Under the pieces are notes generated by a model, which made no database searches, was not told the origin of the DNA, and saw only the letters and a program-made list of their open reading frames with translations. The translations under genes were made by a program, and so were the position numbers. Of a stretch of DNA of 64,000 bases, positions 27,419 to 37,292 are shown piece after piece. The stretch spans positions 1,116,001-1,180,000 of the forward strand of contig NZ_BLAJ01000001.1 in assembly GCF_009176305.1 (NCBI RefSeq), given 5' to 3'. Source of the DNA: Martinezella dioscoreae (lineage in GTDB: Bacteria > Pseudomonadota > Alphaproteobacteria > Rhizobiales > Rhizobiaceae). Every line of letters begins with the position of its first letter. The stretch's first letter is position 1.

Positions 27419-29161
27419 GTGACCACGCGCTCTTTGGCTGTCGACGCCACTCTCGATTCCCTTAAAAAGCAGGCCAAGTCTTTCCTCAAGGCCGTTCAAG
27501 CCGGCGATACTTCGGCGCGCAGCCGCGTTATGCCCTATTTTGCGGATATAGCCAGCGTTGGACTGCAGGACATTCAGCTCGTTCTTGCCCGCGAATTCGG
27601 CTTTTCGAGTTGGGCGAAGCTCAAGGCACATCTGGAAAGCAGCGATCGCAAGCATATCCCACGGGATCAGCTCGCCAACCGTTTCCTGTCGCTGGCGACC
27701 GTTTCGTATTTTGCCAATATTCCCGCCGATCCCGCGCGCTTCGATGAGGCGCTAGTGCTGCTGGAGTCCCATCCGGAGATTGCCGACGAAAGCATCCATG
27801 TCGCCGCCGTGCTTGGCGACGCCGACCGGGTAGGTCGCTGGCTTGATCGACAGCCACAGCTTCTCGATCGCAGGGGCGGGCCGCATGATCTAACTCCGCT
27901 GATGTACGCAGCCTATGCTCGCGTGCCGGGTCGTTCCAGCCTGCCGGCAGCCCGTGAGCTGGTTCGGCGCGGGGCCGATGTCAACGCCTTCTTTCTCGAT
28001 GCCGGTCAGTATCGCTTCACCGTTTTGACCGGCGTCTTCGGCGAAGGCGAGGCGGGAAAGGATCGTCAGCCGCCGCATCCGGAATGCGAGGCATTCGCGC
28101 GGCTGCTGCTCGATGCGGGCGCTGAAGCCAATGATAGTCAGGCGCTCTACAACCGCATGTTCGAACGGGACGATACATGCCTGAAATTGCTGATCGAATA
28201 TGGCTTGTCCGCTAGGGATAAGAACAATTGGCTCGTGCGCGAAGACGGGAAGTTTGTCGAGAACACGCAGACTGTGTTCGACTATCAGCTTGCCTGGGCG
28301 CTGGAACATCGCATGGGCGAGCGAGTGCGCCTGCTGGTGGAGCATGGGGCGGATGTTCACAAGGTCGTCAATGGCAGAACGCCGTATGAGTGGGCGCGGT
28401 TAGGGAACGACAAGGATCTGGCGTTGTATCTCGTTCAGCAGGGAGCAGTGGCGGTTCGCCTTAAGCCCGAGGATTCGGTCTATATCCAGATTCAGCAAGG
28501 GGCCAGGAATGAGGCAGCGGGTCCGGCAATAGTCGTCGAACACATAAAGAGAATTGCGAGGGAATTCGATATTCCTGGGGCGATGCGCCAGGCTCATCCC
28601 GACATGCTGCACGAGGCTGCTGGCGAAAATGATCTGCGCGCCGTTGGTCTCATGTTGGCACTGGATTTTGACGTCAATGCCATGACCAGCCGAACACCGC
28701 TGCATGAAGCCGCGCTGCATGGCCATATGGAGATGGCGAAGCTGCTGATCGAGCATGGAGCGGACACCACCGTTCGCGATCCCAATTTTCATGCGCCGCC
28801 AATCGGTTGGGCTGACTATAACGGCAAGGATGAGATGGTGGCGTTTCTGAAGGCCTATCCGCTCGATATTTTCGCGGCGGCCACTTTCGGTCAGGTCGAT
28901 CAGCTGGCTGCTATTCTCGATAGGCATCCGGAACAGGTGAATATCCGCTTCGGAGACTTCTGCCCTCATGGGCAGGCCACCGATCGCGACTGGATGACGC
29001 CGCTTGGCTTTGCCATTGTCAATCGCCGCGGCGAGGCGGTGCGCCTCCTGCTGGCGAAGGGTGCGGATCGCTCGGTCAGGGATGTTTCCGGACAGTCCTA
29101 TCGCGATCTCGCGAGAGAGACAGGCGATGAGGCCATCATCTCCTTGTTGCGCCAGCCTTGA
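27419..29161 (+). CDS. Ankyrin repeat protein
   Basis: A 580-residue protein starting at a GTG six bases after a near-perfect AAGGAGGT site. Ankyrin units are readable throughout: DLTPLMYAAYARVPG...ARELVRRGADVNAF, LLEYGL/LLVEHGADVHKVVNGRTPYEWARLGND, RTPLHEAALHGHMEMAKLLIEHGADTTVRD and TPLGFAIVNRRGEAVRLLLAKGADRSVRD. The first about 110 residues are non-ankyrin and helical (TLDSLKKQAKSFLKAVQAGD, LAREFGFSSWAKLKAHLE). There is no signal peptide or membrane segment, so it is a cytoplasmic protein-binding scaffold of unknown partners. Confidence 0.9.
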   Translation: MTTRSLAVDATLDSLKKQAKSFLKAVQAGDTSARSRVMPYFADIASVGLQDIQLVLAREFGFSSWAKLKAHLESSDRKHIPRDQLANRFLSLATVSYFANIPADPARFDEALVLLESHPEIADESIHVAAVLGDADRVGRWLDRQPQLLDRRGGPHDLTPLMYAAYARVPGRSSLPAARELVRRGADVNAFFLDAGQYRFTVLTGVFGEGEAGKDRQPPHPECEAFARLLLDAGAEANDSQALYNRMFERDDTCLKLLIEYGLSARDKNNWLVREDGKFVENTQTVFDYQLAWALEHRMGERVRLLVEHGADVHKVVNGRTPYEWARLGNDKDLALYLVQQGAVAVRLKPEDSVYIQIQQGARNEAAGPAIVVEHIKRIAREFDIPGAMRQAHPDMLHEAAGENDLRAVGLMLALDFDVNAMTSRTPLHEAALHGHMEMAKLLIEHGADTTVRDPNFHAPPIGWADYNGKDEMVAFLKAYPLDIFAAATFGQVDQLAAILDRHPEQVNIRFGDFCPHGQATDRDWMTPLGFAIVNRRGEAVRLLLAKGADRSVRDVSGQSYRDLARETGDEAIISLLRQP

Positions 29162-29183
29162 ACGACATGAAATCAACGCAGTC

Positions 29184-29208
29184 GGGCGGAGATGGGCAAC
29201 ATCCGCCC
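29184..29208. terminator. Hairpin between convergent ankyrin and secreted-protein genes
   Basis: GGGCGGA (29184-29190) pairs with TCCGCCC (29202-29208) in the 52-bp gap. There is no clear T-tract on either strand, so termination strength is doubtful. Confidence 0.4.
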
Positions 29209-29213
29209 ACGCA

Positions 29214-29969
29214 TTATTGTGCCGGCTGCGGCCCGGCCTCTTTCGGATGTTTGAGGTCGATGCTGCCCTGGTCGGTCGCGAGAAATTGCGGGCCGACCTG
29301 GCGCACCTTATGGGCCGAGGGATCGTAGGGACGATCCGGCGGAAACTGCTGCGGCTGCGTCTGTGTTACCTTGGGCGCCGCCGTCGGTGGTGCCTGCTTT
29401 TGTTCGAGGCTGGAATTCTTCTGGAGCCTTGGCGTCTCGATGACGGTAATGGAGCTTTCGGGCTTGGCCAGGGACTGCTCCTGCGGCGCATAGGCATCCA
29501 TCTTCGTATGGGTATCGATCACGATATCCGGGGTTGCCGAAGCCGGCAGGCTGCAGCCGTTGCGCTGCATCGTATCCAGCAACTGCCGGCGCTGCATGGC
29601 AACGGCATCGACGCGGCCAACGCTCTGCTCGCGCTGATCCATCAGCAGGGAGAGATCGTGCCGCATCTGATCGATCGATTGCCTGATGTCATCGCAGACG
29701 CCTTGATTGTCCTGCCCGCTAAATACGCCATCGTCGCCTTCGACGCAGCCCTGGTTGCGCAGATCGCTCATCGTCCGGCGGATCATCAGGTTCTGCTGCA
29801 CGATGGCGCGCGAGAGCTGGCGTGTTTCCTGGCTGGCGCCGATCACTTCGCTGATGTCGACATAGCGGCCGCGCAGTTCGTCGCAGAGATCGACCTGTGC
29901 GAGGGCCGCCGATGTGGCCGTCAGCAGGGAAAAGAAGGCAATGGAAGCTTGTTTTATGCCGCGGTTCAC
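29214..29969 (-). CDS. Exported protein of unknown function
   Basis: A 251-residue protein with a signal peptide (MNRGIKQASIAFFSLLTATSA, cut near ALA-QVDL). The mature N-terminal half is helical with a few cysteines (VDLCDELRGRY, LRNQGCVEGDD, DNQGVCDDIRQS, QRNGCSLP), which may form disulfides in the periplasm. The C-terminal half is low-complexity, rich in Gln, Pro and Ser (SLEQKQAPPTAAPKVTQTQ), and probably disordered. I do not recognise the family. It is a single gene between the convergent ankyrin gene and malic enzyme, which has the same orientation upstream. Confidence 0.7.
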   Translation of the reverse strand: MNRGIKQASIAFFSLLTATSAALAQVDLCDELRGRYVDISEVIGASQETRQLSRAIVQQNLMIRRTMSDLRNQGCVEGDDGVFSGQDNQGVCDDIRQSIDQMRHDLSLLMDQREQSVGRVDAVAMQRRQLLDTMQRNGCSLPASATPDIVIDTHTKMDAYAPQEQSLAKPESSITVIETPRLQKNSSLEQKQAPPTAAPKVTQTQPQQFPPDRPYDPSAHKVRQVGPQFLATDQGSIDLKHPKEAGPQPAQ

Positions 29970-30107
29970 GGTTCTGCTCTCGAAAGCGGTTTTAAGTCGC
30001 TGCAGATTACACGCTGCAGCTTAACAACGTATCCATGAAAAAGCACGGATTTCGAGAGGATTTTCGTGAAATTGCAGGTCGCAGCCGCCGATAGCCAGGG
30101 GATAGGC

Positions 30108-30136
30108 GACACCGCGAATGCATGAAACGCGGTGTC
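30108..30136. terminator. Inverted repeat downstream of the malic enzyme gene
   Basis: GACACCGCG (30108-30116) and CGCGGTGTC (30128-30136) form a perfect 9-bp stem with an 11-base loop, 29 bases after the malic enzyme stop. There is no T-tract, so it may be a Rho-dependent or mRNA-stabilising structure. Confidence 0.45.
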
Positions 30137-30164
30137 ATTCTGGCTGTGGCTGCTAGACGTGATA

Positions 30165-32477
30165 TCAGGCGATCTGCGAGGCTTCGACGACGGCGAGCGC
30201 CGCCATGTTGACCACGCCACGGGAAGTGACCGACGGCGAGAGAATGTGGGCCGGGAGCGCCGTCCCGAGCAGGATCGGGCCGACATGCAGCCCATCGGTC
30301 ATGGTCTTGACCACGCCGAGCGTGATATTGGCCGCATCGAGATTGGGGAAGACGAGTAGATTGGCTTCGCCGGAGAGCGCGCTGTCCGGCATTACATGCC
30401 GGCGTAGGCTCTCGGAAATGGCACTGTCGCCATGCATTTCGCCGTCGACCTCCAGATCCGGCGCTGCCTCGCGAATGAGAGCCAGCGCTTCGCGCATCTT
30501 GGTAGCGCTTTCCGACTCCCGGGAGCCGAAGTTGGAGTGCGAGACGAGGGCGGCGCGGGGCTCGATGCCGAAGCGCTTGATCTCCTCGGCTGCCAGCCAG
30601 GTGGATTCCGCGATTTCCTCGGCGGACGGATTAAACGTCACATAGGTATCCGTGTAGAAGGTGGCGCCGCGTTGCGAAATGAGCAGGCTCAATGCCGAGA
30701 AATCCCGAACATCAGGCCGCTTGCCGATGACCTGGCGGACGATGCGCAAATGACGCTCATAACGGCCTTCGAGACCGCAAATGAGTGCATCAGCTTCGCC
30801 GCGCTTGAGGGCAAGCGCGCCGATAACGGTTGTGTTGGTGCGGACGATCGTGCGGGCCGCTTCCGGGATAACGCCCGCGCGGCCGACCAGCGAGAAATAA
30901 AGTTCGACATACTCGCGGAAGCGCGGATCGTCTTCGGGATTGATGACAGCGAAATCCGTATGAGGGCGAATCTTCAGGCCGTAACGCTTGAGGCGCGTCT
31001 CGATGACGGAAGGACGACCGATTAGGATCGGGACGGCGGTGCCTTCCTCGAGCAGGACCTGGGCGGCGCGCAGCACGCGCTCATCTTCGCCTTCGGAGAA
31101 GACTACGCGCTTGCGCTCGGCAATCTTCGCTGCCGCAAAGATCGGCTTCATCACGAAGCCCGAGCGGAAGACGAAGCGGTTAAGCTCGTCCATATAGGCA
31201 TCGAAATCCTTGATCGGGCGCAGAGCGACGCCGCTTTCCGCAGCTGCCTTCGCCACAGCCGGCGCAATACGCAGGATCAGGCGCGGGTCGAAGGGCGAGG
31301 GGATCAGGTAATTGGGTCCGAAGACCGGCGTTTCGCCTGTATAGGCGCGGGCGGCGACGTCGGAAGGTTCCTCGCGGGCAAGCGCGGCAATGGCGCGCAC
31401 CGCAGCCATCTTCATCTCTTCGTTGATCGTCTTGGCGCCGCAATCGAGCGCTCCGCGGAAAATATAGGGGAAGCAGAGGACGTTGTTGACCTGGTTCGGG
31501 AAGTCCGAGCGGCCAGTGCAGATCATTGCATCGGGACGGGCGGCACGGGCGAGATCCGGCATGATTTCCGGCGTCGGGTTGGCGAGCGCCATGATCAGCG
31601 GCTTTTCGGCCATCTGCGCCAGCAATTCGGGTTTCAGCACGCCGGCAGCCGACAGGCCGAGGAAGACGTCGGCGCCCGGAATGGATTCGGCGAGCGCGCG
31701 CTTGTCGCTATCTTGAGCGTAGACGGATTTCCACTCGTCCATGAGGACGTTGCGATCCTTGTAGACCAGACCCTCGATATCGTGGACCCAGATGTTCTCG
31801 CGCCTGGCGCCGAGGATGACGAGCAGGTTAAGGCAGGCGAGCGCCGCCGCCCCCGCGCCGGAAGCGACGATCTTGACGTCTTCGATCTTTTTGCCGGCCA
31901 GTTCCAGCCCATTGAGGATGGCGGCGGCGACGATGATGGCGGTGCCGTGCTGATCGTCGTGAAAGACCGGAATTTCCATTTTCTCGCGCAGGCGGCGCTC
32001 GACGTCAAAGCATTCCGGCGCCTTGATGTCTTCGAGATTGATACCGCCGAAGGTCGGCTCGAGCGCGGAGACGGTGTTGACCATCTCATCGACCGTCGGT
32101 GCTGCGATTTCGATGTCGAAGACGTCGATGCCGGCGAATTTCTTGAAGAGAACGGCCTTGCCTTCCATGACGGGTTTCGAGGCCAGCGGGCCGATATTGC
32201 CGAGCCCGAGCACGGCGGAACCGTTGGAAATCACCGCTACGAGATTGGCGCGGGACGTATAGTCGGCTGCCGTTTCCGGGTTGTCGCGGATGGCGATGCA
32301 GGGGGCAGCGACGCCGGGGGAATAGGCAAGTGCCAGATCGCGCTGATTGCCCAGCGGTTTGGTCGCTTGAATTTCGAGCTTGCCGGGACGGGGATAACGA
32401 TGGAAATAAAGCGCCTGCTCGTCGAAATTTCCGCTCGCCATGTTCTTGGCTGCTTTCGAAGTGTCGTTCGTATCCAA
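30165..32477 (-). CDS. NADP-dependent malic enzyme with phosphotransacetylase-like domain (MaeB/Tme type)
   Basis: A 770-residue enzyme that decarboxylates malate to pyruvate. The N-terminal malic domain has YSPGVAAPC, the nucleotide-binding [30 protein letters not shown], the metal/substrate block [12 protein letters not shown] and the coenzyme fold [15 protein letters not shown]. The C-terminal about 330 residues resemble phosphotransacetylase ([27 protein letters not shown]...); in known MaeB proteins this part is regulatory, binding acetyl-CoA. The start is probably TTG at 32477 (GGAGACGCAAG upstream, product [12 protein letters not shown]); the ATG at 32540 gives an odd basic extension. 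In rhizobia one such enzyme (DME) supports symbiotic fixation; this could be that or its NADP paralogue TME. Confidence 0.93.
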   Translation of the reverse strand: MDTNDTSKAAKNMASGNFDEQALYFHRYPRPGKLEIQATKPLGNQRDLALAYSPGVAAPCIAIRDNPETAADYTSRANLVAVISNGSAVLGLGNIGPLASKPVMEGKAVLFKKFAGIDVFDIEIAAPTVDEMVNTVSALEPTFGGINLEDIKAPECFDVERRLREKMEIPVFHDDQHGTAIIVAAAILNGLELAGKKIEDVKIVASGAGAAALACLNLLVILGARRENIWVHDIEGLVYKDRNVLMDEWKSVYAQDSDKRALAESIPGADVFLGLSAAGVLKPELLAQMAEKPLIMALANPTPEIMPDLARAARPDAMICTGRSDFPNQVNNVLCFPYIFRGALDCGAKTINEEMKMAAVRAIAALAREEPSDVAARAYTGETPVFGPNYLIPSPFDPRLILRIAPAVAKAAAESGVALRPIKDFDAYMDELNRFVFRSGFVMKPIFAAAKIAERKRVVFSEGEDERVLRAAQVLLEEGTAVPILIGRPSVIETRLKRYGLKIRPHTDFAVINPEDDPRFREYVELYFSLVGRAGVIPEAARTIVRTNTTVIGALALKRGEADALICGLEGRYERHLRIVRQVIGKRPDVRDFSALSLLISQRGATFYTDTYVTFNPSAEEIAESTWLAAEEIKRFGIEPRAALVSHSNFGSRESESATKMREALALIREAAPDLEVDGEMHGDSAISESLRRHVMPDSALSGEANLLVFPNLDAANITLGVVKTMTDGLHVGPILLGTALPAHILSPSVTSRGVVNMAALAVVEASQIA

Positions 32478-32905
32478 CTTGCGTCTCCATTCCTGCCTGC
32501 GCTTTGAGTCTTCTGCATACATCAATCGCTTCGCCTTCACAGTATGGAATTGAGGTCACAAGGCGTTTTTGTCGTGGCAAAACTGAATTGCCTTTTCCGC
32601 AATGATCGCAGATCGCGCGATGTCCTTTCCGCAAGTCGAAGGCTGCGATCGCGTCATCTTGGAAAGAATGGCGTGAAAGTGCACAGATGGGCGGCTTATC
32701 CAAGCGAGGCGGCGCGGGCCATGTTTCGCCTTTGTATCGCCAGCTTTACAAGCGATCGTCCTGACCTCGCCGTTGCCGCGAAACTTGGTTGAACGCCGCC
32801 GCTGGGCCGCCAAGCACAGGGTTTGTCATCTTCCTGAAACACGAGTCTGGTTTTGGAATAGCCAACGTAGGATAGGGCACGGACATAAAGTTCGTGAATG
32901 AAAAC
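32478..32905. other. Intergenic region upstream of malic enzyme and the LpxH-like gene
   Basis: About 420 bp between divergent genes. It must contain both promoters. I see no tRNA, riboswitch or convincing small gene. An 82-codon ORF at 32544-32792 lacks a ribosome-binding site and has unremarkable composition. Confidence 0.55.
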
Positions 32906-33712
32906 ATGGACCCCCGGCATTTCCGAACGCTATTCATTTCTGACGTGCATCTCGGCTCGAAGGCCGCCAAGGCGGATTACCTGCTCGATTTTCTCCGTTA
33001 TCACGAGGCCGATACCATCTTCCTGGTTGGCGACATCGTTGATGGCTGGAGACTGAAGCGAAACTGGTACTGGCCCCAGGATTGCAACGACGTCGTACAG
33101 AAGCTCCTGCGCAAGGCGCGCAAGGGCACGCGCATCGTTTATATCCCCGGCAATCACGACGAATTCCTGCGTGACTTCCCCGGAATGCACTTCGGCGGCA
33201 TCGAGGTGGCGCAGCGCGCCATGCATGAAACGGCCGACGGGAAGAAATATCTCATCCTGCACGGCGACGAATTCGATGTCGTCGTCCGCAATGCCCGTCT
33301 GCTCGCTTATCTCGGCGATTGGGCCTATGACATGGCCATCTTGATCAATATCGGGCTTGCGGCGGTGCGCCGACGCCTGAACATGCCCTATTGGTCCTTT
33401 TCGGCCTGGGCAAAGCTGCAGGTGAAGCACGCCGTCAATTTCATCGGCGAGTTTCAGCGTGTCGTGGCCGAAGAGGCCAAGCGCAATGATGCCGATGGCG
33501 TCATCTGCGGTCATATCCACCATGCCGTGATCGAGGATCTCGATGGGATCCGTTACATCAACACGGGCGACTGGGTGGAAAGCTGCACGGCGATTGCCGA
33601 ACACGAAGACGGCACGTTCGAGCTGATCACGTGGCAGAATATTCTCGAAACGCAGCCAGTCGGCTCGCAGGTCGGAGAAATACCGCAGGCCCTTGGCGCA
33701 CAGGCGGCCTGA
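32906..33712 (+). CDS. LpxH-like metallophosphoesterase (putative UDP-2,3-diacylglucosamine diphosphatase)
   Basis: A 268-residue calcineurin-like phosphoesterase with the five metal-binding blocks in order: FISDVHLGSKAA, GDIVDGW, GNHDEF, HGDEFDVV and CGHIHHA. This arrangement, with GDEFD and a helical insert, matches proteins annotated as LpxH-like UDP-2,3-diacylglucosamine hydrolases of lipid A synthesis. Many alphaproteobacteria use the unrelated LpxI for that step, so lipid A function is likely but not certain. The ATG at 32906 (MDPRHFRTL) is preferred; a GTG at 32894 would add four residues. Confidence 0.85.
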   Translation: MDPRHFRTLFISDVHLGSKAAKADYLLDFLRYHEADTIFLVGDIVDGWRLKRNWYWPQDCNDVVQKLLRKARKGTRIVYIPGNHDEFLRDFPGMHFGGIEVAQRAMHETADGKKYLILHGDEFDVVVRNARLLAYLGDWAYDMAILINIGLAAVRRRLNMPYWSFSAWAKLQVKHAVNFIGEFQRVVAEEAKRNDADGVICGHIHHAVIEDLDGIRYINTGDWVESCTAIAEHEDGTFELITWQNILETQPVGSQVGEIPQALGAQAA

Positions 33713-33878
33713 TTTCTGGCTCTTCACAGGCTTGATAATGGCTTGTCATAATTATTGATCGCTGCAAGACAGCCCTGGCTTCGGATTTTTCCGAAACGTT
33801 ACGGTTTTGGCCATTTCTCGCCATAGTCGTATTCTCGATAGCATGATAGGGACAAGTACGTTCCCCTTCAGGTCTGTC

Positions 33879-35096
33879 ATGATTCCCGCGATCAAGTCCT
33901 TCCAGGGCGAGGGTGCGCCTCCTTATTTCCGCTTGCGCGCCGCCTTGTCCTATTGCGCTCCGTTGTTCGTCAACGGCATTGCCGTACCCTTCTTTCCCGT
34001 CTGGTTGGCGGGGCTGAATTTCAACGATCACGAGATTGGCCTGGTGATCGCCATTCCCATGGTCGTGCGCGTCCTCGTGACACCCATCATCGCGGTACTC
34101 GCCGATCACATGAGAGAGCGGGCCGATGTATTGTTATGGTCGGGTGCCTTGTCGCTGCTGACGGCAATCGCGCTTTACTGGACCAGCGATTTCTGGCCGG
34201 TGCTTCTGGTCTACGGCATTCAGGGCGCTACTTACGCGCCTTACGTACCGGTGGTCGAATCGATTGCCATGTCGGGTGTGCGCCGCTGGGGTTTCGACTA
34301 CGGTTCCATGCGGGTCTGGGGATCGATCACCTTTATCCTGTCGACCCTTCTCGGCGGCCAGCTGATCGGCATGTGGGGCGGCACGACAGTATTGCCCGTG
34401 ATGGTGGCGGGGTTCATTCTGACGACGATGATGGGCTTTTTCGCGCCACGTATCGGGCCGACGCGCCGGCGCAACCAACCGATCAATCTGCAATCGCCGA
34501 CCGGAAATCTGCGCTCGCCGCAATTGCTTATAACCATGATCGGCGTATCGATACAGCAATCGAGCCATGCGATGCTCTATACATTTGCGTCGATCTACTG
34601 GCATAAGCTCGGCTTTTCCGGCGCCGAGATAGCCGTGCTGTGGAGCATTGGCGTCACGGCCGAGGTGATGGTGTTTTTCCTGTCGAGAAAACTGAGCAGG
34701 AGGTTCAGCGCCTGGACGCTCATCTTCTTCGGTTCGACCATGTGCATTCTGCGCTGGGTCCTGTTTCCGAGCAATTTCGGCTTCATCGGCTATTTTGTGC
34801 TGCAATGTTTTCATTCATGCACCTATGCCTGCGTCCATACCGGCGTTCAGCGTCGTATCGTGGCGTCCGTCCATGAGACGCAGGAATCATCGGCTCAAGG
34901 CGCCTATTATTTCTACAATGGCATGTTCCTGGGATTGATGACGCTTGCATCCGGCTATCTCTACGCCTGGCTCGACCTGACGAGTTACTATGTCATGGCC
35001 GGCATCGCCGCCTTTGGGCTCGCCATGGTCGTTTTTGCCTATGGGCTGCAGGCGAGAAAGCCGGCAATCGGCGGAGGCGCTCACGGCGTATCCTGA
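33879..35096 (+). CDS. MFS transporter
   Basis: A 405-residue major facilitator with about 12 membrane helices. The opening (RLRAALSYCAPLFVNGIAVPFFPVWLAGLNFNDHEIGLVIAIP) and the paired motif DHMRERADVLLWSGALSLL resemble the MFS_1-like/HcaT phenylpropionate-type subgroup. The frame is open from 33807; the ATG at 33879 is favoured by TTCAGG seven bases upstream and by family length. The substrate is not predictable. It lies just before the Mla operon but has a 150-bp gap and need not be part of it. Confidence 0.87.
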   Translation: MIPAIKSFQGEGAPPYFRLRAALSYCAPLFVNGIAVPFFPVWLAGLNFNDHEIGLVIAIPMVVRVLVTPIIAVLADHMRERADVLLWSGALSLLTAIALYWTSDFWPVLLVYGIQGATYAPYVPVVESIAMSGVRRWGFDYGSMRVWGSITFILSTLLGGQLIGMWGGTTVLPVMVAGFILTTMMGFFAPRIGPTRRRNQPINLQSPTGNLRSPQLLITMIGVSIQQSSHAMLYTFASIYWHKLGFSGAEIAVLWSIGVTAEVMVFFLSRKLSRRFSAWTLIFFGSTMCILRWVLFPSNFGFIGYFVLQCFHSCTYACVHTGVQRRIVASVHETQESSAQGAYYFYNGMFLGLMTLASGYLYAWLDLTSYYVMAGIAAFGLAMVVFAYGLQARKPAIGGGAHGVS

Positions 35097-35246
35097 CGCG
35101 GTGCAACAAATTCATTTGGATATCAAAAAGCCGTGACATATGTTGGCGCCGGCGCGAGATGGAAATTCCATGCATAGTCGGTGTATTAAGCACTGACCAT
35201 GCGGACTCACCGAGTCGGCGTATGTTGTGCCAGATTTGAAAGATGC

Positions 35247-36407
35247 ATGAGTTTGAAAGCAGCCGAGCAAAGGTCCGATGCACCGAAGATCGATGATGCG
35301 CCCGAGGGCGCAGGCCATCGCTATCGGCTGGAGGGCAATTGGCGCAGCGCCAATGTGCACGGCGTGCTGCGCCAGATCGAGCAGCTGTCCAAGCGCAGTT
35401 CCGGCGGCGACGTCGTGATCGATCTTTCCGGTCTTTCCGATGTCGATACGGCGGGCGCGCTGCTGATCCGCCGGCTGAAGGAAAGTCAGGAAGCGCACAA
35501 GGCCCATGTCACGATCGAGGGTTCCAATCCGCATATCGATGAATTGCTGACCGCGTTCGATGCGCATCCGGACGATGAGGCGGCGGCTGCAAAGCCGAGG
35601 ACATCATTGGCGGAGCGCATATTGGCGCCCATCGGCAAAACCGTCTACGAGATCTGGGGCAATCTCGTTGCCGCCATGTACATTCTGGGTTCCGCCGTGC
35701 GCGGCGCGCAGCTCAAATTCGGCCGCGGCAGTGGCGTTTCGCCGGCCTCGATCATCAATCAGATCGACCACATGGCAGTGCGCGCCGTTCCAATCATCCT
35801 GCTGATGTCGTCGCTGATCGGTGCGATCATCGCTCAGCAGGGCGCTTTCCAGCTGCGCTATTTCGGCGCGGAAATCTTTGTGGTCGATCTCGTCGGAATC
35901 CTGCAATTGCGCGAAATCGGCGTGCTTCTGACCGCGATCATGATCGCCGGCCGTTCCGGCAGCGCAATTACGGCCGAAATCGGCTCCATGAAAATGCGCG
36001 AGGAAGTGGATGCGCTGAAGGTCATGGGTCTCAATCCCATTGGTGTTTTGATTTTCCCACGGCTGGTGGCGCTGACGGTTGCTCTGCCGCTGCTGACCGT
36101 CATTGCCAACTTCGCTGCGCTTTTTGGTGCCGCCCTGGTGTCCTGGGCATATTCCGGCATCACGTTTGCAACCTTCATCTCGCGACTGCATGAGGCCGTC
36201 AGCCTTTCGACGGTCATTTCGGGCATGATCAAGGCACCGTTCATGGCGCTGGTTATCGGCATCGTCGCGGCGGTTGAGGGATTGAAGGTGGGAGGCAGTG
36301 CCGAGTCTCTCGGTCAGCACGTGACTTCATCGGTGGTGAAGTCGATCTTCGTTGTTATCCTCATGGACGGGCTCTTCGCCATGTTCTATGCAGCAATCGA
36401 TTTCTGA
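35247..36407 (+). CDS. MlaE-type lipid ABC transporter permease with N-terminal STAS domain
   Basis: A 386-residue inner-membrane permease for an MCE (Mla) phospholipid transport system. The first about 110 residues form a STAS domain (GDVVIDLSGLSDVDTAGALLIRRLKE), normally a separate MlaB protein in E. coli, here fused to the permease. The MlaE domain has five or six membrane helices and the family loop AEIGSMKMREEVDALKVMGLNPI, which contacts the ATPase. The ATG at 35247 (MSLKAAEQRSD) is preferred over 35199. First gene of a tight four-gene operon. Confidence 0.93.
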   Translation: MSLKAAEQRSDAPKIDDAPEGAGHRYRLEGNWRSANVHGVLRQIEQLSKRSSGGDVVIDLSGLSDVDTAGALLIRRLKESQEAHKAHVTIEGSNPHIDELLTAFDAHPDDEAAAAKPRTSLAERILAPIGKTVYEIWGNLVAAMYILGSAVRGAQLKFGRGSGVSPASIINQIDHMAVRAVPIILLMSSLIGAIIAQQGAFQLRYFGAEIFVVDLVGILQLREIGVLLTAIMIAGRSGSAITAEIGSMKMREEVDALKVMGLNPIGVLIFPRLVALTVALPLLTVIANFAALFGAALVSWAYSGITFATFISRLHEAVSLSTVISGMIKAPFMALVIGIVAAVEGLKVGGSAESLGQHVTSSVVKSIFVVILMDGLFAMFYAAIDF

Positions 36408-36419
36408 GGGACGATAACG

Positions 36420-37283
36420 ATGAGCGCGCTTCACTCGGAAATCCCGTTGGAAAAGGATGAGCAGGGCAGGGACATCGTGCTGTCGGCACGGGATGTCACC
36501 GTTGGCTTCGGATCGAAAATCGTCCTCGACAAACTGAACCTCAACATCTATCGCGGCGAGATTCTCGGTTTCGTCGGCGCTTCCGGGGCGGGTAAGTCCG
36601 TGCTGCTGCGAACGGTGCTGCGGCTATTGCCGCGCCGCTCGGGCAAGATTGAGATTCTCGGCGAAGATTACGACAAGCTCGACGAGCAGGACCGCAACCG
36701 CCTCGACATGCGGCTCGGCGTTCTCTTCCAGCAAGGCGCACTGTTTTCCTCACTGACGGTCAAGGAAAACATCCAGGTGCCGATGCGGGAATATCTGGAC
36801 CTTCCCAAGGAGATGATGGACGAGTTGGCGCTGATGAAGATCCGCATGGTGGGTCTGGCCGCTGATGCCGCCGACAAATATCCTTCCGAACTTTCCGGCG
36901 GCATGATCAAGCGCGCGGCGCTTGCCAGAGCCCTGGCGCTCGACCCTGATCTCGTTTTCCTCGATGAGCCGACATCGGGTCTCGATCCGATCGGTGCGTC
37001 GGAATTCGATGAACTGATCGCCAAGCTGCGCGACACGCTCGGCCTGACCGTTTATATGGTGACTCACGACCTCGACAGCCTGTTTTCCGTCTGTGACCGT
37101 ATTGCTGTCCTCGGACAGAAGCGGGTATTGGTGGAAGGTACGGTTGAGGACATGCTCGCCTGTGATGATCCCTGGGTGCAATCCTACTTCAGGGGCAAAC
37201 GCGCACGTTCGATCGTGCCGCGCGAGGACATCAAGGGGCACAACGACGACAAAGGCGCAAGCGCCCACAGCCGCGAGAAGTGA
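36420..37283 (+). CDS. MlaF-type ABC transporter ATP-binding protein
   Basis: A 287-residue ATPase that powers MCE-type lipid transport between the outer and inner membranes. Walker A is GASGAGKSVLLR, the Q-loop is VLFQQGALFSSLTV (a form typical of MlaF), the signature is LSGGMIKRAALARAL, and Walker B is LVFLDEPTSGLDP, followed by the switch His in VTHDLDS. The last about 35 residues are charged and variable. It begins 12 bases after the permease gene and precedes mlaD by 9 bases. Confidence 0.95.
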   Translation: MSALHSEIPLEKDEQGRDIVLSARDVTVGFGSKIVLDKLNLNIYRGEILGFVGASGAGKSVLLRTVLRLLPRRSGKIEILGEDYDKLDEQDRNRLDMRLGVLFQQGALFSSLTVKENIQVPMREYLDLPKEMMDELALMKIRMVGLAADAADKYPSELSGGMIKRAALARALALDPDLVFLDEPTSGLDPIGASEFDELIAKLRDTLGLTVYMVTHDLDSLFSVCDRIAVLGQKRVLVEGTVEDMLACDDPWVQSYFRGKRARSIVPREDIKGHNDDKGASAHSREK

Positions 37284-37292
37284 CTGGAGACT

